The notes below the pieces were generated by a model. That model saw nothing but the letters and a program-made list of their open reading frames with translations, ran no database searches and had not been told where the DNA came from. The position numbers were made by a program, and so were the translations under genes. DNA of 8,026 nucleotides from Candidatus Omnitrophota bacterium (lineage in GTDB: Bacteria > Omnitrophota > Gorgyraeia > JAGLLT01). This document shows positions 1 through 5,774 of this stretch, one piece after another (position 1 is the stretch's first letter; every line of letters starts with the position of its first letter). The stretch is taken from positions 1-8,026 of the forward strand of contig DAOVNW010000038.1 of assembly GCA_030630095.1 (NCBI GenBank), written 5' to 3'.

Positions 1-9
1 AGATTTTGC

Positions 10-15
10 GGAGGG
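10..15 (+). promoter_or_regulatory. Ribosome binding site of the STAS-glycosyltransferase gene
   Basis: GGAGGG lies 8 bases before the ATG at 24 and fits a strong Shine-Dalgarno site. It supports ATG 24 over the later in-frame ATG at residue 19, which has no comparable site. A second AGAGG directly abuts the ATG and is too close to act. Confidence 0.7.
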
Positions 16-23
16 TTTAGAGG

Positions 24-1652
24 ATGAAGTTTAATAAACGCAGTGTAAAGAGAGTCGGAGTAAAGGTACGGCGAATAATGCAGGGTGTAGAGAAGAAAGT
101 TAAGGTATTCCATATAAAGGATATTTTCAGGAGTAAAAACGGAAATATCCTTTCTTACATTAAAGAGGTTAAAGAAATTGACGGTCTGGCGGTTGTCAGG
201 CTAAAAGGAACCATTGATTCCCGTACAATTCCCGGGATAAGAGCCAATATCGGCAGTAGAATAAACAAATATCTGGATATGGATATTCTCTTAGACTTCA
301 AAGAGGTGACCCGCGTTGACAGCGCTGCCCTGGCCTCCCTTATCCAGCTTTTAAATGAGCTTAAGAAACGCAACAGGAAGCTGGGCATCGTGAATATGAC
401 CTCTGTTTTAAGAGAATACTTAAAAATCACAAATTTAGAATCCGCGGTTCAGGTTTATAAAAGCCAGAAGAATGCCCTGGATGATTTGTTAGGCGGTTAT
501 CTAAGAAATAAGAAGGAGGCGGGGGAAGCAAAACGAATACTTTTTCTTACCACCTCGGTGGGTTCCGGGCATAAACGGGCCGCTGAGGCTGTTCAGGCGG
601 CGCTGGACACGGTAAGCCGTAAGCCTCTCAAGACTCAGACTGATACCTATTTTGATTATTTTCTTCCGGCCGCTGAGAAGGTGGCGGCCAAGGTGTACGT
701 AAAAACCATTCAACTAATGCGCCAGGTTTTAAAGTATGTGTATAACGTTCAGAAGAAAGACGCCGGCAGAAAACCGGCCAGGCATTTTTTAAGCATACCG
801 TTAATCAAAAGGTATGAAAAAGCCATCAGGAGTTTTAATCCTGACGCGATAGTTTGTACGCAGGCGCTATCCTCCAGGTTTACCTCAATCCTTAAGGAAA
901 ATGGAAAAATCTCCGCCCCGCTGATAGCGGTAGTGACCGATTTTGACATTCACCCTTATTGGTTTAATGAGTATGTAGACAGGTTTATCGTGCCGACGGA
1001 CGAGATAAAAAAAGAGCTTACAGCCTTTGGAATAGCGGCAGACAGGGTATATGTCTTTGGAATTCCCATCCATCCGGTTTTTTCTAAAAGACAAAATAAA
1101 CCGGCTTTAAAAAAGAAACTGGGACTGATAGGAAATTTACCCGTTATCCTCATAATGGGCGGGGGCTGGGGCCTGGGGCCGATCAAAAAGGCGGTAGCGC
1201 ATTTAGATAAATCAGGGATGAATCTTCAACTTATTGTTGTGGCCGGCAAAAACAGGGCGTTGAAAAAGGAACTGGATAAAATTTTACCTAAACTAAAAGT
1301 ATCCTTAAAAGTTTACGGCTACGTTAGTAATATTGACGAGTTTATGGAAGTTTCCGATATAGCCGTAACCAAACCGGGAGGGCTTATTAGTTCGGAACTA
1401 TTGGCTAAGGGGCTGCCGGCCATACTCGTAGATGTAATACCGGGGCAGGAAGAGGCCAATGGTGAGTATTTAATTAGCAAAGGAGCGGCCTGTAAGATAG
1501 AGAAAATAAACCAGCTCCAGGATACAATTCAGGGGCTGCTCGAAAATCCTGCCCGCTTAGAGCAAATGGGAAGAAAGGCAAAAGCGGTCGCCAAACCGCG
1601 CGCGGCTGTAAAAAGCGCCGGTTTAATTATGGATACCGTGATAGTTACTTAG
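24..1652 (+). CDS. STAS domain fused to UgtP/MGDG-synthase-type lipid glycosyltransferase (GT28)
   Basis: The protein has 542 residues and two parts. After a basic N-terminal stretch (1-43), residues about 44-155 form a STAS (anti-sigma-factor antagonist) domain. Its TRVDSAALASL core carries Ser100 at the place of the phosphorylated serine of SpoIIAA/RsbV (D-S-x-G/A-L). Residues about 170-538 form a GT-B glycosyltransferase of the MGDG synthase/UgtP/MurG superfamily. The N-terminal nucleotide-fold loop is TTSVGSGHKRAAEA (176-189). The C-terminal sugar-nucleotide motifs are TKPGGLISSEL (449-459) and PGQEEANGEYL (473-483), close to the UgtP pattern. Known relatives move glucose or galactose from a UDP-sugar to diacylglycerol at the inner membrane face, so a glycolipid product is the best inference. 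The sugar and acceptor cannot be read from sequence. Family enzymes of about 380-400 residues normally lack STAS, so the fusion is unusual. A lipid acyltransferase gene follows after 46 bases. Confidence 0.9.
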   Translation: MKFNKRSVKRVGVKVRRIMQGVEKKVKVFHIKDIFRSKNGNILSYIKEVKEIDGLAVVRLKGTIDSRTIPGIRANIGSRINKYLDMDILLDFKEVTRVDSAALASLIQLLNELKKRNRKLGIVNMTSVLREYLKITNLESAVQVYKSQKNALDDLLGGYLRNKKEAGEAKRILFLTTSVGSGHKRAAEAVQAALDTVSRKPLKTQTDTYFDYFLPAAEKVAAKVYVKTIQLMRQVLKYVYNVQKKDAGRKPARHFLSIPLIKRYEKAIRSFNPDAIVCTQALSSRFTSILKENGKISAPLIAVVTDFDIHPYWFNEYVDRFIVPTDEIKKELTAFGIAADRVYVFGIPIHPVFSKRQNKPALKKKLGLIGNLPVILIMGGGWGLGPIKKAVAHLDKSGMNLQLIVVAGKNRALKKELDKILPKLKVSLKVYGYVSNIDEFMEVSDIAVTKPGGLISSELLAKGLPAILVDVIPGQEEANGEYLISKGAACKIEKINQLQDTIQGLLENPARLEQMGRKAKAVAKPRAAVKSAGLIMDTVIVT

Positions 1653-1698
1653 AAAATTCCGGAGCCGCTTTAAGCAAAAGGAAAGTTGATTAACTGTA

Positions 1699-2574
1699 AT
1701 GATTTATTTTATATGTCGGCTTTACGGCGAATTAATTTTGAGACTGCCTCTGAAGATAAGCTACCGCGCGGCCAGGGCGGTTGGCGGGGCCGCCTATCTT
1801 TTAATGAGGAAAGACAGACGGGAGCGGATAAAAATTATTGAAAAGATATTTGAAAATAAAATCGCGCGTAAGGAAGCGCGAAAAATAATTTGGGCGAGTT
1901 ATAGAGAGTTTAACAAAGGTCTTGTGGATTTTTTCCGCATTCCGAGATTAAACAAAGAATATCTTAATGATTGCGTTGATATCGCGGGGCAGGAGAATTT
2001 AGATGCTGTTTTGGGTGAGGGGAAGGGAGCCTTATTGGCCGGTTTCCATGTGGGAAACGGCGGGTTTGCCGCGTCCCTTCTGGCGCTTAAGGGATATTCC
2101 GTAAATATTGTGGTTTGGAAAGATATAAATAAAAGGGTTGATAGTTTATTTCAAGCTATAAGGCAAAGTAAGGGTGTAAGAATTATTTATTCCCGCCACG
2201 CTCCCAAAGGCGTTTTGGAAGCGCTTAAAAGAAATGAAATAGCGGCTATGACGCTTGATTTAAGCGGCGGCAATAAAGGGGTGAGGCTTAAATGCTGGGG
2301 AAAGGAAATCAGAATAGCGCGGGGAGCTTTTGTATTCGCCCAAAAGCAGGGTGTGCCAATTTTACCGGCAGTGATAATCAGGAGAAGTAACGATACGCAC
2401 AAAATTATTATAGGAAAACCGGTGAAGGTAAGGTTAAAACAGAACAAAGAAAAAGGCTTTGAAGAAGAAAGCGCCGTAGGTATTTTTAATTTTTTTAAAG
2501 GGTACATTGAAAAGCATCCCGAACAGTGGCACTGGCTAAGAAATTTATGGCAGGATACTGAAAGCGGGCGGTGA
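1699..2574 (+). CDS. LpxL/HtrB-like lysophospholipid acyltransferase family protein lacking the catalytic acid
   Basis: The 291 residues match the usual length of the LpxL/HtrB/LABLAT family. These enzymes transfer acyl chains to lipid A precursors or other membrane glycolipids at the inner membrane. Visible landmarks are an N-terminal hydrophobic segment, GALLAGFHVGNGGFAAS (110-126) where the family has G-x-L-L-x-x-H-F-G-N-W-E, the block GVRLKCWGKEIRIARGA (194-210), GVPILPAVIIR (218-228), and the C-terminal HPEQWHWL (273-280), which is strongly typical. In the HX4(D/E) motif His117 is kept, but residue 122 is Gly (GGG) where Glu is expected, and Trp121 is also Gly. The protein may therefore be inactive, use another acid, or do something else. 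ATG 1699 is the first possible start after an in-frame TGA at 1687. The nearest purine-rich site (AAGGAAAG, 1678-1685) is rather far upstream, so initiation may depend on the preceding gene, which ends 46 bases earlier. Confidence 0.85.
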   Translation: MIYFICRLYGELILRLPLKISYRAARAVGGAAYLLMRKDRRERIKIIEKIFENKIARKEARKIIWASYREFNKGLVDFFRIPRLNKEYLNDCVDIAGQENLDAVLGEGKGALLAGFHVGNGGFAASLLALKGYSVNIVVWKDINKRVDSLFQAIRQSKGVRIIYSRHAPKGVLEALKRNEIAAMTLDLSGGNKGVRLKCWGKEIRIARGAFVFAQKQGVPILPAVIIRRSNDTHKIIIGKPVKVRLKQNKEKGFEEESAVGIFNFFKGYIEKHPEQWHWLRNLWQDTESGR

Positions 2575-2593
2575 GAATTTAAATAAATCCTCA

Positions 2594-2616
2594 ATATAAT
2601 ATTTGTGATATAATAT
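2594..2616 (+). repeat. Tandem direct repeat ATATAATAT in the intergenic region
   Basis: ATATAATAT occurs at 2594-2602 and again at 2608-2616, with starts 14 bases apart. Each copy contains a perfect TATAAT. Either may serve as a -10 element or the pair may bind a regulator. AT-rich chance similarity is also possible. Confidence 0.4.
2606..2614 (+). promoter_or_regulatory. Extended -10 promoter candidate for the phasin/ubiB-like/patatin genes
   Basis: TGATATAAT fits the extended -10 consensus TGnTATAAT exactly, in the only gap over 100 bases between the genes. No good -35 sits 17 bases upstream (AATCCT), which extended -10 promoters tolerate. It would give a 5' untranslated region of about 75 bases before the ATG at 2697. 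A second TATAAT at 2595-2600 also lacks a good -35. The assignment rests on consensus only. Confidence 0.45.
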
Positions 2617-2628
2617 ATCCGGGCAGTG

Positions 2629-2652
2629 TTATACGAAATCGAAAAAGTATAA
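2629..2652 (+). other. Short inverted repeat in the 5' leader of the phasin-like gene
   Basis: TTATAC (2629-2634) and GTATAA (2647-2652) are perfect inverted copies separated by 12 bases. They lie between the promoter candidate and the ribosome site. This could be a weak hairpin or an operator half-site pair. Six base pairs of AT-rich stem may be chance. No U-tract follows, so it is not a terminator. Confidence 0.25.
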
Positions 2653-2680
2653 GAGGAAATAGCGGGGTAAAACAATCAGA

Positions 2681-2686
2681 AAGGAG
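2681..2686 (+). promoter_or_regulatory. Ribosome binding site of the phasin-like gene
   Basis: AAGGAG lies 10 bases before ATG 2697 and fixes that start. It may also supply translation for the downstream ubiB-like gene, which has no clear site of its own. Confidence 0.65.
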
Positions 2687-2696
2687 TGTAGTAATT

Positions 2697-2984
2697 ATGA
2701 GGGATTTTTTGGAGAAAGCAATGAATTTAGGGTTGGGGGCGTTGGTGGTAACCAGGGAAAAGGTAGAGGCGGTCGTTGATGAGCTGGTTAAGAAGGGCGA
2801 GGTGGGGCAGGAAGAAGGCGACAAGCTGGTTAAAGAGCTGGTTGATAAGGGAAAAGAGGGCAAAGAAGAGATAGAGGCTCAGATTGAAAAGATGATTAAG
2901 GCAATTTTCGAAAAATTAGACCTGCCCACCCGCAAAGAGTTTAATGAACTTAAATCCGAAATTGAAAACTTAAAAGAAAAATAA
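2697..2984 (+). CDS. Small phasin-like coiled-coil protein
   Basis: This is a 95-residue, highly charged protein. Residues 4-17 are a short amphipathic or hydrophobic stretch. They are followed by helical repeats rich in Lys, Glu, Val and Leu (20-75), including EKVEAVVDELVKKGEV (21-36) and DKLVKELVDKGK (42-53). The C-terminal segment LPTRKEFNELKSEIENLKEK (76-95) has the heptad spacing of a coiled coil. The layout resembles the phasin / polyhydroxyalkanoate-granule-associated (PhaF-like) superfamily. Family members coat hydrophobic granules or act as small helical adaptors. There are no other polyhydroxyalkanoate genes here, so a granule role is not shown. From memory, similar small proteins sit directly upstream of ABC1/UbiB genes in several bacteria. 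Here the TAA is directly followed by the next gene's ATG, so a shared role at the membrane is a fair inference. The start is set by a good ribosome site. Confidence 0.75.
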   Translation: MRDFLEKAMNLGLGALVVTREKVEAVVDELVKKGEVGQEEGDKLVKELVDKGKEGKEEIEAQIEKMIKAIFEKLDLPTRKEFNELKSEIENLKEK

Positions 2985-4676
2985 ATGGATTTTATGTTAA
3001 GGGATATTACACAAAAAATTCACAATCTTCGGAGACTGCGTCAGATACTGCAGGTCTTTGTTAAGTACGGCTTTGGTTATATTGTTGACCGTTTGCGTAT
3101 TGAACAAAATGTTATAGGTAAAAAGGTCATTAATATTAAGCCTATTAGGAAATTAGATGTCTTTGACCAGACTGCCGCGGTCAGAGCGCGGAAGGTATTG
3201 GAAGAGTTAGGGCCTACATTTATTAAATTAGGGCAGATTTTAAGTACCCGCGCCGACCTCATTCCGGTAGAGCTTTGTAAGGAGTTTGAGAAGCTGCAGG
3301 ACAGAGTTCCCTCATTTGAGTATGAAAAAGTTGAGGAGCAAATTAGCGGTGAATTTAAACGGCCCGTCAGTAAGATATATAAGAAATTTTCTCCTGAACC
3401 TATAGCCGCCGCCTCTTTAGCCCAGGTTCATATAGCCGAATTAAAAAACGGCCAAAAGGTTGTTGTAAAAGTTCAGAGGCCGGGCATAAAAAAGATAATT
3501 ACCACTGATTTAGAGATTTTGTACGGCTTGTCTAAATTAACAGAGAAATATATCGAAGAAAGCAGGATTTATAATCCCGTCGGTGTAGTAGATGAATTTA
3601 GAAAAACGATTTTAAAAGAGGTGGATTTTAGCAGGGAAGCCCGAAATATTGATACCTTTAGAAGGAACTTTAAGGATGATGAAAAGGTATGCTTTCCCGC
3701 GGTATTTCATGATTTGTCAACCAAGAAAATTTTGACCATAGAGCAAATTAAAGGAATAAAAATAAGCGATGTAGAAAAAATAAATAAATCGGGGCTGGAC
3801 AGAAAACAACTTGCTATAAATGGAGCTAATGTTGTCTTGAAGCAGGTTTTTATTGATGGTTTTTTTCATGCCGACCCCCACCCGGGTAATATATTTGCCA
3901 TAGATAACAATGGAGTTGCCTTTTTAGACTGCGGTATGGTGGGCCGCGTTGACGAAGAGATGAAGGAACAGATTGCCGCTATCTTGACCGCCTTTATTGA
4001 ACGGGATGTATTTGAAATGGCGCGGGTGATTATGGCAGTGGGCTCAGTAGATGAGGCGGATGTTAAAGGACTGAACGCGGACATAACGGAGCTCATGGAA
4101 AATTACTACGGTATTTCCTTAGAAGAGTTAAAGATGGGGAAGTTTTTGACGGAGATGATGGATATTATTTCACAAAATAGGATAAAGATACCGCCTGATT
4201 TGTTTCTTTTGGCAAAGGCCCTATTAACCATCGAGGGTATTGGCAGAAAATTAGACCCCGACTTTAATATGGTTGCCAGGACGAAACCGTTTATGGAGAA
4301 ACTTATAAAGCAGAGGTACAGCCCTAAAAGGATAGCCAGGGAAATAAAACGGCTTGCAAGAGGGCTTTACGCTTTTACAAGTTCATTGCCGCGGGATTTA
4401 AGTTTAGTTCTCGGTAAGATGAAAAAAGGAACGCTCATAGTAGAGTTTGAACATAAAGGGCTGGAGAATTTGATTTTACAGATGGATAAAGTAAGCAACC
4501 GGATTGCCTTTAGCCTGATTATCGCTTCTTTAATTGTCGGCTCTTCTATAATAATGCAAACCAACAAAGGCCCCCTCTTCCTGGATTTTCCGGTGCTGGG
4601 CATCCTGGGCTTTTTGTTTGCCGGCCTTATGGGATTGTGGCTGGCTATAGCTATATTACGCTCAGGTAAATTGTAA
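2985..4676 (+). CDS. ABC1/AarF/UbiB family atypical kinase or ATPase with C-terminal membrane anchor
   Basis: This is a 563-residue, full-length family member. The N-terminal extension carries the signature KxGQ (KLGQ, 81-84) in KLGQILSTRADLIP. The kinase-like fold then shows the Ala-rich loop AAAS (141-144) in place of a Gly-rich loop. It also shows the ATP lysine in VVVKVQRPG (Lys162), the EVDFSREA block (212-219), the catalytic loop HADPHPGN (295-302, Asp297 and Asn302) and LDCGMVGR (314-321) with metal-binding Asp315. Family members usually have DFG there, so DCG is a mild variant. Two hydrophobic helices (about 504-524 and 530-556) and the ending LRSGKL match the family's membrane anchor. 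UbiB proteins support quinone biosynthesis or lipid trafficking, probably as ATPases. No ubiquinone or menaquinone genes lie nearby, and the neighbours are lipid enzymes, so lipid handling is the inferred role. ATG 2985 abuts the upstream stop and lacks a clear ribosome site, suggesting coupled translation. ATG 2994 is an alternative start. Confidence 0.92.
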   Translation: MDFMLRDITQKIHNLRRLRQILQVFVKYGFGYIVDRLRIEQNVIGKKVINIKPIRKLDVFDQTAAVRARKVLEELGPTFIKLGQILSTRADLIPVELCKEFEKLQDRVPSFEYEKVEEQISGEFKRPVSKIYKKFSPEPIAAASLAQVHIAELKNGQKVVVKVQRPGIKKIITTDLEILYGLSKLTEKYIEESRIYNPVGVVDEFRKTILKEVDFSREARNIDTFRRNFKDDEKVCFPAVFHDLSTKKILTIEQIKGIKISDVEKINKSGLDRKQLAINGANVVLKQVFIDGFFHADPHPGNIFAIDNNGVAFLDCGMVGRVDEEMKEQIAAILTAFIERDVFEMARVIMAVGSVDEADVKGLNADITELMENYYGISLEELKMGKFLTEMMDIISQNRIKIPPDLFLLAKALLTIEGIGRKLDPDFNMVARTKPFMEKLIKQRYSPKRIAREIKRLARGLYAFTSSLPRDLSLVLGKMKKGTLIVEFEHKGLENLILQMDKVSNRIAFSLIIASLIVGSSIIMQTNKGPLFLDFPVLGILGFLFAGLMGLWLAIAILRSGKL

Positions 4677-4693
4677 GCGGGGGCGGCTGTAAG

Positions 4694-5746
4694 ATGAATC
4701 CTTTAAGAAAGAAAAGATCTAAAATAGGGCTGGCTCTGGGAAGCGGAGCGGCAAGGGGACTGGCACACATAGGGGTGCTGAAGGCACTTCGGGAACGGGG
4801 TATATCAGTTGGTATAATTACCGGCTCAAGTATGGGCGCGCTTGTCGGCGCCTGCTACGCGAGAAAAAAAGAGATAGCGGGTTTTGAAGAGGTAGTTTTA
4901 AAAACAGACTGGAAGCGGTTGGCCCGGCTGGCAGACCCTAATTTGGCCTTGCTCTTTAAAGGTGTTATCCACGGCAAAAAGGTAAAAGAACTATTAAAGG
5001 CTCTAATCGGAGACGTTGATTTTAAGGATTTAGAAATCCCCTTCGCGGTAGTGGCCACCGACATTAATACAGGCGAGGAGATAGTAATAAAAGAAGGGTC
5101 GGTTGTTGAAGCGGTGAGAGCGAGCATTTCCATGCCGGCCATATTTACACCGGTTAAATTTTCTTTTCGTGACAAGGGCGGCTTGGGTGAAAAAAAGAGA
5201 TTTCTCATTGACGGCGGAATAGTAAATCCTGTTCCAGTAGACATAGCTAAAAAGATGGGGGCCGCTTATATAATTGCCAGCAATATTATCCACAAACCCA
5301 AAAAAAGAAACCGCCTTGACCATACTAAAAAAAGAAAGCCGCCTGTACCAATTTCCTTAGCTCAGAAAGTATCCGTTATTAGCAATAAAAATCCTGTTCT
5401 GGCCGGCCTAAACAGCAAGATTAATCAACTCCTCCGTGAGAACAAAGACAAGATTCAGGGCTTCCGGGGAGTTAGCGAAATTTTTAAGAAAATGACTGCC
5501 AAAGGAAGCCAGCGGATTGATCCGGCTACCCCCAACATTTTTGATACTATCGTACAGGCAATATATACTATGGAATACGAGTTAGTCAGATTAAGGATAA
5601 AGGAAGCTGATATAGTAATAAATCCCGATACAGGGCGCATTGGGCCATTAGAGTTTTATAAAGGGCAGGAAGCCATTCTGGAGGGGTATAAAGCAGTTAT
5701 GAAAGAGAAGCGGCTCAATTTCCTTGACACAAAGGCGGGACGATAG
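4694..5746 (+). CDS. Patatin-like phospholipase, RssA-type, with a basic insert
   Basis: The 350 residues carry the patatin catalytic elements. These are the oxyanion-hole loop GSGAARG (16-22), the nucleophile elbow GSSMG (44-48, Ser46) and the DGG aspartate (Asp173 in LIDGGIVNPVP). It should be a serine acyl hydrolase with a Ser-Asp dyad acting on phospholipid or lysophospholipid acyl esters in the cytoplasm or at the inner membrane. No signal peptide is seen. RssA-type bacterial proteins are usually nearer 260-310 residues. The extra length is mostly a Lys/Arg-rich segment at about 196-282, before the conserved tail AIYTMEYELVRLRIKEADIV (289-308). This segment might contact anionic lipid. 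The gene begins 17 bases after the UbiB-like gene, so co-transcription is likely. A G-rich stretch (about 4678-4686) may act as ribosome site. The substrate is not known from sequence. Confidence 0.9.
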   Translation: MNPLRKKRSKIGLALGSGAARGLAHIGVLKALRERGISVGIITGSSMGALVGACYARKKEIAGFEEVVLKTDWKRLARLADPNLALLFKGVIHGKKVKELLKALIGDVDFKDLEIPFAVVATDINTGEEIVIKEGSVVEAVRASISMPAIFTPVKFSFRDKGGLGEKKRFLIDGGIVNPVPVDIAKKMGAAYIIASNIIHKPKKRNRLDHTKKRKPPVPISLAQKVSVISNKNPVLAGLNSKINQLLRENKDKIQGFRGVSEIFKKMTAKGSQRIDPATPNIFDTIVQAIYTMEYELVRLRIKEADIVINPDTGRIGPLEFYKGQEAILEGYKAVMKEKRLNFLDTKAGR

Positions 5747-5762
5747 TAAGGTTTGCATAATT

Positions 5763-5767
5763 GGAGG
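5763..5767 (+). promoter_or_regulatory. Ribosome binding site of ilvD
   Basis: GGAGG lies 7 bases before ATG 5775. It supports this start and hence the atypical N-terminal segment of the encoded protein. Confidence 0.7.
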
Positions 5768-5774
5768 TTGTTAA

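Noticed and set aside
1..20. Possible tail of an upstream gene ending in TAG at 18-20
   Set aside because: Only six codons are visible and any random sequence could give this. It overlaps the ribosome site of the first gene, which is common but proves nothing.
2187..2675. 162-codon open frame on the minus strand over the acyltransferase end and the intergenic gap
   Set aside because: The translation is low-complexity Ser/Leu/Ile with no recognisable domain, and it lies mostly antisense to a conserved coding region.
2697..2984. The small protein as an antitoxin or histone-like protein
   Set aside because: It has no partner toxin and no DNA-binding motif. The helical Lys/Glu pattern and the adjacency to a UbiB-family gene fit a phasin-like protein better.
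5724..5752. TTGACA (5724-5729) before ilvD as a promoter
   Set aside because: At 17 bases the -10 would be TAAGGT, a poor match. CATAAT at 5756-5761 is 26 bases away. Without a -10, co-transcription from upstream is the simpler view.
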